DNA from: Paenibacillus glycinis
GTDB lineage: Bacteria > Bacillota > Bacilli > Paenibacillales > Paenibacillaceae
Assembly: GCF_009909185.1 (NCBI RefSeq)
Contig: NZ_JAAAMV010000012.1
Location: forward strand, 62,001 to 126,000
Length of the DNA stretch: 64,000 nucleotides
Direction of reading: 5' to 3'
In this document: piece by piece, positions 33,265 through 44,000 of the stretch
Position numbering within the stretch: position 1 is the first letter of the stretch
How the letters are laid out: each line of letters begins with the position of its first letter
Notes under the pieces: model-generated
Databases searched by the model: none
Seen by the model: the letters and a program-made list of their open reading frames with translations, nothing else
What the model was told of the DNA's origin: nothing
Made by a program: the position numbers and the translations under genes

Positions 33265-33744
33265 TTACCGAATCTCGTTCTTTTCGTTGATACCGGGCTT
33301 TCCGGGCAAATATTCGAGAATCACGCTGTCCGCTTCATCATAGAATACCGTCACTTCCGGGAGTCCGTCCGTACTCGTCGAGAGCACCGAGGCTTCTTTT
33401 TGCTTTCGCTTCCGGTCCCGATAGGTATAGACCAAGAATACCAGATTGCTGTTGTTGAACGTGATAAACGAGTTGCTCCACCCTTTAAAGCTGCCCTTGG
33501 TTTGAAGCCCGGTTTGAATCAGCCTGATTTTCTTGTTCGCCCGCACGATGCTGACCGCCATGAGCATTAGCCCAGTCAGCAGGATGGCCACGACTGCGGG
33601 CAGCGCAGTGATATCCCGCGCCACGGCATAAGCGAGCGTAATGAACCCGATTAGGGCGACTACGGCGCTGAACCGCGTGAATCGGCTGCCCAGCCGGATG
33701 GTCCAGATACGGAATTTCGATATCGTTCTCATGCTAGTTGTCAT
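33265..33744 (-). CDS. Small membrane protein of unknown function
   Basis: A 159-residue protein with two adjacent membrane helices (FSAVVALIGFITLAYAVA and LPAVVAILLTGLMLMAVSIV) and a basic, beta-rich C-terminal cytoplasmic domain containing GSFKGWSNSFITFNNSNLVFLVYTYR. The layout resembles DUF3592-type proteins, without a firm match. It is the first gene of the leftward run ending with the DinB gene. Confidence 0.55.
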   Translation of the reverse strand: MTTSMRTISKFRIWTIRLGSRFTRFSAVVALIGFITLAYAVARDITALPAVVAILLTGLMLMAVSIVRANKKIRLIQTGLQTKGSFKGWSNSFITFNNSNLVFLVYTYRDRKRKQKEASVLSTSTDGLPEVTVFYDEADSVILEYLPGKPGINEKNEIR

Positions 33745-33902
33745 CGTCCGGACAATCCGCGCCAGGCGGGTTCGTGGCAGTCTTAGCTTTTAACCGCGTT
33801 AAACGCACGGAAGTGGTGGCTTTGCTCATTTTTTCGGCTCCTTAGGTTCTTACACCGGTATATCGTACTTTTCATTAAATGCTGCGTGAATGGATCCGTT
33901 TC

Positions 33903-34496
33903 TTATCCTTCAAGACAGGCTGGAACAAATACGTTTACTAATTGGTTCAATCCAGTAAAATGTTCCTTAGCGATTGAAACCACCAATAAACTCTGATCAA
34001 TCTCTGCATAATAGAGTCTCTTCTTGCTGCCATACGCCATCAGCAATTTGGAGAATATAGCGATTATTTCTTTATCTAACCAATCATCATGTATCGCTAG
34101 ATCGTACGTATAGGCATTTCCATTTACGGTAAAGAAAATTCTGGCTTCCTCTTCCTCGATATCCACGTAATCCTTTATATGATCAATTTCGATTTCAGCC
34201 TTCAGTAACGCTTTCAGCTTGTCGAGTACGCGAGCATAATCTCCATGCCCCTCGATACATTCAGCATCGAAATACCGGACCTCGTCGCTTACAGGCAAAA
34301 ACTTACCGTCTTCTAATTCTGCATCCGATCCTAACTCCATTAATAATAATAAATACGGCTTGTCCTCGTAAGCTCTTTTCTCGAAGCTCAAGCAGTTCTC
34401 TAACTCTATGCCTCTATTGATCTCGATTCCAATTGACTGAAGAAGATTCAATTGGTCGTCTATGCTTACTCTTTTTTTCTTAAACCATGCCCTCAA
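33903..34496 (-). CDS. Uncharacterised acidic protein
   Basis: A 197-residue soluble protein, rich in Glu and Asp (VDIEEEEARIFF, LGSDAELEDG), not recognised. The codon use is more AT-rich than in the flanking sugar loci. Its size, acidity and company of other small unknown genes resemble toxin immunity or SMI1-like proteins, but that is only an impression. Confidence 0.5.
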   Translation of the reverse strand: MRAWFKKKRVSIDDQLNLLQSIGIEINRGIELENCLSFEKRAYEDKPYLLLLMELGSDAELEDGKFLPVSDEVRYFDAECIEGHGDYARVLDKLKALLKAEIEIDHIKDYVDIEEEEARIFFTVNGNAYTYDLAIHDDWLDKEIIAIFSKLLMAYGSKKRLYYAEIDQSLLVVSIAKEHFTGLNQLVNVFVPACLEG

Positions 34497-34524
34497 GCGT
34501 AGTCATTCCTCCAATCAAAAGCTC

Positions 34525-35007
34525 TTATCGATAGATCCCAAGTTTTATTACATATTTAGATCTCGGTAGATAAACCGCCTCTATTTCTTTATCAAAATCC
34601 TGTTCAGGAATTTCGTATACGCTTATTAGGGAAATGTTCTTCACTTTTATTCCCTGGAATAAGCTGCGTGAGCTTAAGTGGTCAATATGTTCCGGAAACC
34701 CTTTTACGGTGCGATAGTCCTTAGTCATATAATTACCAATGTCCAAATAACCAGGTGCCCAAACGAAACAAAAGAAGACCAACATTCCGATTCCAACTAT
34801 GGGAAATGCTATTCTTGTAAAGATTCTTCTCACCTTATTTTTAATTTTTTCCAACTTGGAAAAAGTTCCAAAAATTGATAATATCCCAATGGTTAATATA
34901 TACAATCCAAAAAGAAGCCAACATGGAAAATAGCTAAGACAAAACATACTGATAAAAAAGGGGAAAATAATTAACCCCCAAATGAGATGATTTAAAATTC
35001 TCTTCAT
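34525..35007 (-). CDS. Uncharacterised membrane protein, AT-rich
   Basis: A 160-residue protein with three hydrophobic helices in the first 90 residues (LIWGLIIFPFFISMFCLSYF, LLFGLYILTIGILSIFG, IAFPIVGIGMLVFFCFVWA) and a soluble tail of about 70 residues with ISLISVYEIPEQDFDKEIEAVYL. No family recognised. The sequence is clearly more AT-rich than the regions on either side, suggesting recent acquisition. It is 28 bases upstream of the acidic protein gene. Confidence 0.5.
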   Translation of the reverse strand: MKRILNHLIWGLIIFPFFISMFCLSYFPCWLLFGLYILTIGILSIFGTFSKLEKIKNKVRRIFTRIAFPIVGIGMLVFFCFVWAPGYLDIGNYMTKDYRTVKGFPEHIDHLSSRSLFQGIKVKNISLISVYEIPEQDFDKEIEAVYLPRSKYVIKLGIYR

Positions 35008-35090
35008 TTCATGGCTCCATCTTTTTCGTGCAAGGTAATTTAAACTAATAGCACCGTCAAACCATTATCACGCGCATGGCTAAGCGCTGC

Positions 35091-35708
35091 CTAAAATAAT
35101 TGAATTTCCGGAAAGTGAATTTGCCAGTACGTTTGGAAGAATTGCAGGGTTTTCGATTTCGCCTCGGCGGATATTCCGCGATCTTCAAAATCCGTCCTAC
35201 TCCAGTATGGATAATTCATATAGATGCACTTCCAATGCTTCTTCAGTTCCAAATAAAAATCCATATCATGATGATTATATCGTTTATTCCAAATCACGAA
35301 TTGCTCTATTGGGTTTTCGCCCTCGAACCTTGCCCCATCAGGTGCAGGACCTTTATACTCATCTCCATAAAACGCATCAACGAGTTTTATTTTCCCTACG
35401 ATGTTCGCATTCATTTCCTCAAGGTCTTCGGCAGGTATCCATAATTCATGGTGCATGCTGGATCCGACCAACTGCTCTTCATAGTTGTCAATAAACGGAC
35501 TTGAAACCCTAAACTCAGTAACGAACCCCACGTAGCCGGAAAATTTATCTTTCGTATTCCAATCACGAGCAATTTGATCTGCATAGGGTTTATTCAGAAC
35601 AGGATAAAAAATCGGTTGTTCTGGCAATCTTGGCGGAAATCCTGTTAGATTCGCATCTAATATCAAACCCATTTCGGCAAGTCCAACAGGTCGAAATAAC
35701 GTTCGCAT
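35091..35708 (-). CDS. ADP-ribosylation/crystallin J1-type protein
   Basis: A 205-residue protein resembling the conserved family usually labelled ADP-ribosylation/crystallin J1. Signature segments are TLFRPVGLAEMGLILDANLTGFPPRLPEQPIFYPVLNKPYADQIARDWN and HHELWIPAEDLEEMNANIVGKI. The label is historical and no ADP-ribosyl activity is implied. The ATG at 35708 has AAGGGA 9 bases upstream. The C-terminal 50 residues (WNKRYNHHDMDFYLELKKHW) are less conserved in my recollection. Confidence 0.7.
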   Translation of the reverse strand: MRTLFRPVGLAEMGLILDANLTGFPPRLPEQPIFYPVLNKPYADQIARDWNTKDKFSGYVGFVTEFRVSSPFIDNYEEQLVGSSMHHELWIPAEDLEEMNANIVGKIKLVDAFYGDEYKGPAPDGARFEGENPIEQFVIWNKRYNHHDMDFYLELKKHWKCIYMNYPYWSRTDFEDRGISAEAKSKTLQFFQTYWQIHFPEIQLF

Positions 35709-35969
35709 GTCAATTTGTCCCTTCAACTAGTTTTTCTGCCCGTACGAATGGTTTACTTTCTACCAAAATCCAGTTCATATCTACCTTCCGCCAATTTCTT
35801 CAATTCATTATTCCGATGCTCCTATACCGCTTCAATAACAAGCGTTCAACAGCCCAACCTATTGGCCCGAATGGAGCTTAGAAAGTCAATGTATCCCTCA
35901 TGGTCGTTTTGTGTTCTTGTTCCTTAAACGCATGGATGTGTTTTAAGTTCTTAAAAGCGCCCACGCGCG

Positions 35970-36347
35970 TCAGAAGATAAAGATTACCATGTATATGAAA
36001 CCCACCGCGAATTGAACAAGCGAAACCATGTATTCCTTGGAGCCTATTAAATACCTCCATTCCATAAATGCCTGCTGTCCCGCGGCAACTGAAAAAACCA
36101 GTAGCCAGAACCACTTCAGCGCGTTGATATTCGAGGTATCCAACACAAAGAAAAAAACGAACAACGTGACGATTACGAGCAGTCCTTTGACCAACCGATT
36201 GATATTCTTGCCCGGCGTATCGGAAATCTTATTTGATTCTTCTGGAAGGATAAATTTCTTGACTGCTAGTTGTGTCAAAGCCAACAGCATCAGCAATAAC
36301 GCAAGGGGCAATGTCAGGGACTGTATGTTCGAAACGGAAAACGTCAC
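35970..36347 (-). CDS. DUF4181-like small membrane protein
   Basis: A 125-residue protein with four hydrophobic helices and the segment FMEWRYLIGSKEYMVSLVQF, typical of Bacillales DUF4181 proteins. No function is known. The ATG has AAAGGAGG upstream. It stands alone between two longer non-coding gaps. Confidence 0.65.
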   Translation of the reverse strand: MTFSVSNIQSLTLPLALLLMLLALTQLAVKKFILPEESNKISDTPGKNINRLVKGLLVIVTLFVFFFVLDTSNINALKWFWLLVFSVAAGQQAFMEWRYLIGSKEYMVSLVQFAVGFIYMVIFIF

Positions 36348-36371
36348 GAAATTCCTCCTTTGAGTTGGGCA

Positions 36372-36476
36372 TTAATTGGCTAAAACAACGAGTTCAATTT
36401 GTTTGCTGTTACTGCTATTCCTTTGGTTCATAACCGGCAATTGAACATGATCCACGTTTTCAATCAATTTACTCAA
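36372..36476 (-). CDS. Possible 34-residue peptide with strong ribosome site
   Basis: A TTG start at 36476 is preceded at good spacing by AGGGAGGGG (36491-36483). The product would be a 34-residue peptide beginning MSKLIENVDHVQ and ending IELVVLAN, mildly amphipathic, without signal sequence. It lies 25 bases after the DUF4181 gene start on the same strand and downstream of the phosphatase gene. A real gene is plausible but not proven. Confidence 0.35.
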   Translation of the reverse strand: MSKLIENVDHVQLPVMNQRNSSNSKQIELVVLAN

Positions 36477-36556
36477 GTTTATCCCCTCCCTTGTTCGCAT
36501 CCCACTGCCTCGCGTTTGATCCGCGTAGCGCCCTATAAAATAATTCTCAGCATGGT

Positions 36557-37102
36557 TCACTTCCATATCCGCTTTACGCTGTGTTTGTCCGTATCCAGCA
36601 CCAATTCATATACGTCCGGGTTTTTCATGGCCAACCAATCATCGAATCCAAAATCCTTTTTGAAATTCCGGATCATCAATGCCAGCAGGTTTCCATGCGA
36701 CACGACGGCAATCGTATGTTCGCCGCCATCCATGAGTTCGTTGATAACCGCCATCCCCCGCCGAGCAGCTTCCGAAGAGGATTCTCCTCCTTGCAATTTT
36801 AGGTCCGTGTCATGAAAGGATTCTCTCAATCTATCCATCCAATCTGCCATTGCAACCGAACTTAAGACCCTTTCCGATAATCTCGAATCGATATTCACGG
36901 AAAGGTTGGTTAACTCCGAAAACGGCTTTATGGAATGAACGGCTCTTAAAAAGGGGCTCGAAATAATCAATTCAATCTGCTTATCCAAGAGAAATAACGA
37001 GAGAGACTTCGCTTGCGCCACCCCCTCAAGCGTAAGCTCCGCATCCGGTTCTTGCCCCTTGGCCTTGCAATGTCGAATGAGATAGATCGTCTTCATGCGC
37101 AT
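36557..37102 (-). CDS. Histidine phosphatase family protein
   Basis: A 181-residue enzyme of the phosphoglycerate-mutase-like superfamily. The catalytic motif YLIRHCKAKG (RHG motif with Cys in place of Gly) holds the phosphorylated His, the second conserved Arg lies in SSPFLRAVHSI, Glu in DSRLSERVL, and the C-terminal His in VVSHGNLLAL. It should remove phosphate from a small metabolite or protein. It is closely followed on the same strand by small unknown genes. Confidence 0.85.
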   Translation of the reverse strand: MRMKTIYLIRHCKAKGQEPDAELTLEGVAQAKSLSLFLLDKQIELIISSPFLRAVHSIKPFSELTNLSVNIDSRLSERVLSSVAMADWMDRLRESFHDTDLKLQGGESSSEAARRGMAVINELMDGGEHTIAVVSHGNLLALMIRNFKKDFGFDDWLAMKNPDVYELVLDTDKHSVKRIWK

Positions 37103-37108
37103 CCCCCA

Positions 37109-37447
37109 TTATCTGATGATTACGCCGATCAGGAAATATACGGCGGCAAGAACAAGCAGGCCGATCACGAAGGCTTTAAGAAAATCGGCAATCGAACGCC
37201 TAAGGTCGAAACGCTCCTGCTTCAGATTTCTGTAGAAGCTAAACACCGCATACGCAATCACGAACGCGATCGAAGTTCTGACCGATGCGCGCAAGATATC
37301 GAAAACCAGATCTCGGATAGGCACGGTTTGCGCTGAAATCATGCCAGATCCTTCATGAACGATCTTCGTATCCGGATAATAGAGAATGGCGATGAACAGC
37401 CCGAAAATGAATCCGTATAGACCTGCTTTAATGAGTTTCCGCTCCAT
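37109..37447 (-). CDS. Uncharacterised small membrane protein
   Basis: A 112-residue protein with three hydrophobic segments (AGLYGFIFGLFIAILYYP, TSIAFVIAYAVFSFY, FVIGLLVLAAVYFLIGVII). No family is recognised. It ends 6 bases before the phosphatase start and is probably co-transcribed with it. The two-part motif at 37564-37600 lies about 120-150 bases upstream of its start. Confidence 0.6.
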   Translation of the reverse strand: MERKLIKAGLYGFIFGLFIAILYYPDTKIVHEGSGMISAQTVPIRDLVFDILRASVRTSIAFVIAYAVFSFYRNLKQERFDLRRSIADFLKAFVIGLLVLAAVYFLIGVIIR

Positions 37448-37563
37448 TGCGATAGATCCGCCCTTCGAATTTCAAGATATTTGCCGCGCTTACGCCACTA
37501 CGCACGACGTTCCTCCGCCTTGACCGTCCCCTCCCGAATCGCGACCGAGCTCTTCCTTCTAAT

Positions 37564-37600
37564 TTCCACTTTACGGAAATATCGAGCGAAAGTCGACAGC
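37564..37600. repeat. Two-part dispersed motif, copy A
   Basis: TTCCACTTTACGGAAAT (37564-37580), 11 unconserved bases, then GTCGACAGC (37592-37600). The same two blocks with the same spacing recur at 50675-50711. On the minus strand it reads GCTGTCGAC, gap, ATTTCCGTAAAGTGGAA, pointing toward the gene at 37109-37447. The role is unknown; TGTCGA resembles a Spo0A box. Confidence 0.6.
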
Positions 37601-37879
37601 TTTTAGCCACTCATCCGCTTCCCGACAAGCGGCCAACCCACATGCCCGGCGGCACCTGAGTGGGACAGACCTGCCTTTGCGCCGTTCTTGGCAGGATTCC
37701 CGGGGTCAGCGACTTATCGGGCAATCGACTTTCCTGCGATCCGCGCGAGGCGAATTCTTGCCGAAAAACGTTATATTCCCCCGCAATATGCCACTTTTTA
37801 GACATTTGCCAATCTTTGGAACCATTATGAAAGTCTCTATTCATCCATTCATTTCCACTCTATAATTTAAATCATTAAA
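37601..37879. other. Intergenic region, no gene recognised
   Basis: A 77-codon minus-strand frame (37844-37611) exists, but it lacks a convincing ribosome site and has no recognisable protein. No riboswitch or RNA gene was identified. Confidence 0.35.
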
Positions 37880-37924
37880 TTGTCTTAATTTTCGCACTAA
37901 AGTAAAAATTTAACGAAAATTAAG
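37880..37924 (+). promoter_or_regulatory. Inverted repeat and possible promoter upstream of the S8 gene
   Basis: CTTAATTTTCG (37884-37894) and CGAAAATTAAG (37914-37924) are perfect 11-base arms separated by 19 bases. A possible promoter TTGTCT (37880-37885), 17 bases, TAAAAA (37903-37908) lies within it, so a bound regulator could block RNA polymerase. A strong AAAGGAGG follows at 37943-37950 without a start codon at proper distance. Confidence 0.5.
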
Positions 37925-38036
37925 GTAACAACGCATTTTATGAAAGGAGGTGGTCGGAAAACCATTCATCTCTCCCATCTACGAGCTGCGGAAGGAGTAT
38001 TAGAAACCTACTTTATCGAGGAGTTGAAGAAGCACT

Positions 38037-41000
38037 GTGAAATGGAAAACATTGCAACAGGTTTTTCCGATCGGGATGGCTGCCATCCTTGCGTGGACGA
38101 TCTCCGTTCCGGCCGCTGCCGCGGCGGATCCGATCGTTCGAAAAAACACAGTTTCAGCCGTCTCCCCCGCAACCGTAAAAGCCAAAATCGATCCTCAGGT
38201 GACGAAACGATTCGACGACGACGAGTACGTAACGTACTTGATCAAAATGAAGGAGCAAGCGGATCCTACGCAAGCTTCTTTGCTCGCGCAAGAAAAAGCG
38301 CGAAAGGACAAGGTCACCCCTGCTGCCGCCAAGCTTTCCATGCGCAATGCGGTTATCGGCACGCTGCGTGAAACAGCCTTACGCACGCAAGACTCCCTCG
38401 AATCCTACTTAGACCGCGCGAAATCCTCCAACGCCGGCGTGAAAGACTACAAAAGCTTCTTTATCGTTAACGCTTTGGCGGTCACGTCCACGAAAGCAGA
38501 AATGGAAAAGATCGCGCAACGCCCCGAAGTCGAGAAAATCCTCCCGAATACGGAGCGGTTCCTGGATACGGTTCAGAAAACGAAGGATACGGCGAAACCT
38601 AACGCCGCTGCTTCCGTGACTGCTCCGGCCCCAGCTCCGGAAGCCGCGCCCGTGACTGCTCCGGAAACGACTCCGGAGACTGCTCCCGTAACTGCACCGG
38701 AAGCTGCTCCTGCGACTCCGTCAGCGCCCGCGCAAAAAGAAGCCGTGCCGCTCACCGAGAACGTGGAATGGAACATCGATTACGTCAATGCCCCTCAGGT
38801 TTGGGAGAACGGCATCGACGGAACCGGGATCGTAGTCGCCAACATCGATACGGGCGTCGACTACACGCATCCGGCCTTGCAGCGCAAATGGCGCGCTTAC
38901 GACGAGAACGGCCAGATCGTCCATCCCGAGCTGAGCTGGTACGACGCCCACAGCGCTGTCCCGCTCCCGGAAGACAACGTGGGCCACGGCACGCATACGA
39001 TGGGCACCATGGTCGGCTCGGAGGAGAACGGGACCAACAAGGTCGGCGTCGCTCCGGGAGCGAAATGGATCGCCGTCCGCATATTCGACCCGTCCACGAC
39101 GGATGCGATCATTCTCGATGCGGGTCAATGGCTTCTTGCCCCGGTAGACAGCGAGGGCAATCTGCACCCCGAGATGGCGCCGGATGTCGTTAACAATTCC
39201 TGGGGCGGCGGAGCCGGCATCGACGAGTTCTTCCGTCCCATCGTGCAAGCCTGGCGCGCGGCGGGGATATTCCCCGAATTCTCGGCCGGCAACGTGCGGG
39301 ACGATAACCCCGGCGGCCCCGGATCGGTCGCCAATCCCGCCAACTATCCCGAATCGTTCGCGACCGGCGCAACGGACAGCGACGGCATGATCGCTTCCTT
39401 CTCCTTGCGCGGTCCGTCTCCGTACGGCGAACTCAAACCGGAAGTCTCGGCGCCCGGCGTGAACATTCGCTCCACCGTTCCGGGCGGCGGTTATGAAGGC
39501 GGCTGGAACGGCACCTCCATGGCCGGACCGATTACGACCGGGATCGCCGCTTTGCTGCTGCAAGCCAATCATTCCCTGACGATCGATCAGATCGAAGAAA
39601 TATTGGAAAGCACGGCTACGCCTCGCACGGACGCGGAATATCCCGAGACGCCCAACCAAGGCTACGGCTACGGCATCGTCAATGCCCTGAACGCCGTTGG
39701 CGCCGTAACGAGCGGCATCGGGACCGTATCGGGCAAAGTAACAACAGCCGGCGAAGATACGCTGGCACCGGTAATCGAGCACACGCCTATCCCCGTCATT
39801 TATAGCGGCAGGGACGCTCAGCTGACCGCGCAGGTCTCCGACAACGTCAGCGTTCTTCAGGTCGAAGCGTTCGCGAGAATCAAAGGAACGGACGAATACG
39901 TCTATCTTCCGATGAAGAGAGCGTCCGGCAATTATAAATCCGGTCAATATACAACCGACATCCCTGCTTTCCTCATCGATACGGCAGGCTTGGAGTATTA
40001 CATTCGAGCCAACGATTACGGCAATAACCAGATCTCCACGTCCGTGTACACGGCAGCCGTCTCGAACGGCATCAAGCCCGGCTATGTACAGGATTTCGAA
40101 GGAGATACCAGCGGATATGAAAGCGGCGGCTACAACAATTCGTGGGGAGTGGGCGAGCCCTTCTACGGAACGCCCGCTTCGGGAAGCAAGGTTGCGGCTG
40201 CCAGTCTGGGCGAGCACTACCTGCCCGGGGCGAATGCTTACTTCCTGGCCCCGCCGATCGACTTGACGGACAGTCCGGAAGGCGCGGTGCTGACCTTCAA
40301 GAACAGCTTCGATCTGGGCTCCGACCACGGCGTCGTCTATCTGGCGACCGAAGCCAGCAATCATGAATTCAGGGAGGTCCTGCATTTTACCGGCGCGAGC
40401 GGCGATTGGAAAACCCAATACATCGATCTGCGTCCGTATGCCGGCCAGCAGGTTCAACTCTTGTTCAACTTGTATGCCAGCGATTTAGGCGGCGGCAGGA
40501 ACTGGTACATCGACGATCTCTCCGTTCAGCCTCCGGACGCGGTAGCGCCAAGCGCGCCGACGGACCTTACGGGAACGGCGGACACGATTAACAATGTCAC
40601 CCTGACTTGGAATGCCTCGACCGACGAAGATGCAGCCAAGTACGTGGTCTATCGCTCCATCGGAGACGGCGCATCCGAACCGATCGGCACGACCACGCTG
40701 AACACGTTTACGGATAGCACCGCGGCCGGCGGCAGCAGCAATCACTATACGGTGGCAGCCATCGATTACAGCGGCAATGCAAGCGAGCTTTCGAACGCAT
40801 TCACCCTCGAGCTTCCCGAGATCGTGTCGATCTACCAGGATACGTTCGACGGGGACACGGACAACGGCTGGACGCACTCCGGCGTCAACGACGAATGGGA
40901 ACGCGGCACGCCGACCAATATCGGACCCGAGAGCGCGGTTTCGGCTCCGAATGTATGGGGAACGGACTTGGACGACACCTATAGCGACGGCAGCGACTAC

Positions 41001-44000
41001 GCCTTGGTGTCCCCTGTCATTGATTTGAGCCAAACGGACAAAGCTTCGGTCTTCTTCAGCAACTGGTACGACCTGGAGAGCAGCTATGATTTCGGCCATC
41101 TGGATATCACCACGAACGGAGGCTCGAGCTGGACCGAGCTCGCATCCTTCAACGGCAACACGGTTGACGGACAGTGGGAGACGTTCGGCTACGATCTCGC
41201 GCCTTATTTGAATCAGCAGCTTCAATTCCGTTTCCGCGTGACTTCCGATGCATCCGTCAGCAAGGCGGGTTGGTATATCGATAGCTTCAAAGTGCTGGAA
41301 GTGAATGCGCCGACGGAAGTTACGGCGCGCAATCACGTATTCGACGGCGTTATCGGACCGAAATCGCCGGTCACCAAGCCGGCATATATCAGCCATGCAA
41401 CCACCAAAGAAGCATTCGAAGCAAACAAGCCGACCGGGGATGTCAATCCGCAAAGCCTGCCGGCCAACGCGACCGTCACGGTTCTGGAAACCAATCGCTC
41501 CGTAAAGACGGATCCCGCGACGGGCGAGTATGCCTTCAAGCATATTGCCGGCGATTACAACTTGAAGGTAGAGGCCTACGGCTATTATCCGCAGGTCAAA
41601 CCGGTCACCGTGACGGACAATGTGTATTCGACGGTGAATTTCGACCTGGAAGCCATTCCTCACGGTCAAATCACGGGCGTCATCGCGGATGAGCGCACCC
41701 AGGCGCCTATCGCCAACGCGAACGTGATGATTATGGAAGACGCGAACATTTCGCCAGTTCGTACCGATGAGCATGGCGCCTTCTCGCTGGACGTTCTGGA
41801 AGGCACGTACACGCTGTCCGTCTCCGCAGGCGGTTTCTACGGAAAAAGCGTCGCCGTGACGGTGCCGGCGAACGGCTCGGCGGAAACGAACGTCTCGCTC
41901 AAGCCTTTCGTTGGCGCTCCGGACGGCATCGGCTACGATGACGGAACGGCCGAGGACGCCCATGCTTTCTATGATGCAGGCAACGGTTGGGCGGTTCGCA
42001 TGACGCCGGCCGCGAGTAGCGCTCAAGTGACGGGCGCGTTGTTCCGCATCTGGGATACGTCTTGGCCGGATCCGGGCGCCACGCCGTTCAAGTATGCGCT
42101 GTATGACGCAAGCGGCACGGATGGCGCACCGGGCAAACTGATTGCCGGGCCTTTCGACGGCGACGGACTGCGGAACGGCGAGTGGACGTCCGTGACGCTC
42201 CCGACACCGGTTGTCGTAACCGGCGATTTCTACATGGCTTACATCCAAGTCGGACCCTATCCGAACACGCCGGGACTCAGCACGGACGTAGACGGGCCGA
42301 ACGCCCTGCGCAGCTGGCAGCTGGTGAGCGGAGCGTGGTCCCCTTCGCCTGAAGACGACGGCAACTACATGATCAGGGCGCTCGTTAGCAATGAAGTTAC
42401 CGCCCCTGTCATTACTTCGCCGGCAGCGAAGTCGTACACCAATCAGGCGAAGCTGGACGTCACGGGAACCGTGCCCGTTGACGGAACGACCGTCACGTTG
42501 TTCAACGGCCGCGACGAAGTGGGAAGCGACGTGGTCGAGAACGGTACGTTCGCCATTCCTGTCGAGCTCAAGGCCGGTGTAAACAGCCTGACGGCGGTGG
42601 CGGCCCTGGACGGCAAATCGACCGATCCTTCCGCGCCTACCGAAGTCACGCTGGATGTTACCGCGCCGAGCCTGAACGTAGAGGCGCCGATCGACGGCTT
42701 CAAGACCAATCAAGAAGCCTTGACGCTGCACGGAACGACCGGCGATGAATACTTTGGCGAATTGACCGTAAATGGCGAGCAAGCCGATGTAGCCGCCGAC
42801 GGCACATTCAAGCATCGCGTGCTGCTGGATCCGGGCGCGAATGTCGTCACGGTCACGGCGAAAGACCTTGCCGGCAACGTTACCACGGTGACGCGCACCG
42901 TTCATCTGGATTTGGATAGTCCTGCGATTACGGATATCGCGCCGGCAAGCGACGTGAAGCTGGCACAGGGCGACACCCTGCAGGTATCCTTCAAGAGCGA
43001 TCCGGGCTTGAACGCTTCGTTCCGCATCGAGCTTCCGATCGCGCCTGCTGCGGCCAAAGCCGGCGAGATCGCGATGAAGGAAAGCGCTACGACGCCAGGC
43101 CTGTACGAAGGAAGCTACAAAACGCCGGATAAGCTGATCGTGGACGACGGTCTCATCGTCGTTCGGGTAGCGGATGCTGCCGGCAATGAAACCGAAGCCG
43201 TCGCGCCGGGCAAATTGTTCGTCAACGTCGATCCGGCTTGGGCGCTCGTGAACGAGGCGAAGGATGCTTTCAAAGCCAACGTCGCCAATACGACGGAAGT
43301 CGATAAAGCCGTGCTTACCCTTCCCGAGGCGGACGACATCACTTACGCGGTTACGGGCAGCAGCAACGACGAGCTGATCAGCGATGCCGGCCTCTTGCTC
43401 AAACGGCCTAGCACCAGCACGGACGTCGAATTGACCGTCACCATCGCCGCGAAGGCGAAACCGGCCATTAAGACCGAGGTCAAAGTAAAAGTCACGCTTC
43501 CGGCCATCTATACGGGCGGCGGCGGTGGCGGCGGTCCAGTCGTTGTGATCCCGCCTACGCCGAGCACCAGCACGAATTACGCCTTGACGGCAGTCGTGAA
43601 CAAAAGCCAGACCCAAGCGTCCGTTAAACCTGAATTGAAAACGGACGGAAACACCGTATCGGCGTCGGTAGCGGATGCCGATCTGCAGCAAGCGCTGACT
43701 TCGTCGCCTGTTGCTGTCGTCGTACCGGTCACCGTGACGGCTTCGCAGCATGCGCAGTTCAACTTAACGGCCAGCCAAGTGGCCTTGCTCGCCGCGTCCA
43801 ATCCGGCGAATGCCATCGTGATTACGAACGGAACCAGCGCCATTGCGCTTCCGGTCGGCATCCTGGCCAAGGCTCCCAAGAACGCCGGCCTTCAATTGAC
43901 GCTGGCCGGCAGCGATCAAAGCACGGCCTTTACGAACGCGGTACCGGGTATCACCGTACTTGGAACGCCGGTTGCGTTTGAAGTGAGCACGGTTCAAGGT

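Noticed and set aside
37601-37879. Riboswitch or structured RNA upstream of the S8 protease
   Set aside because: Some short inverted words are present, but no conserved riboswitch core could be matched by eye.
37940-38039. Leader peptide following the strong AAAGGAGG at 37943
   Set aside because: The only GTG overlaps the ribosome site and no other start codon lies at a usable distance.
40485-43751. 1088-codon open frame on the minus strand
   Set aside because: Antisense shadow within the S8/SLH protease gene; the sense protein has clear domains throughout.
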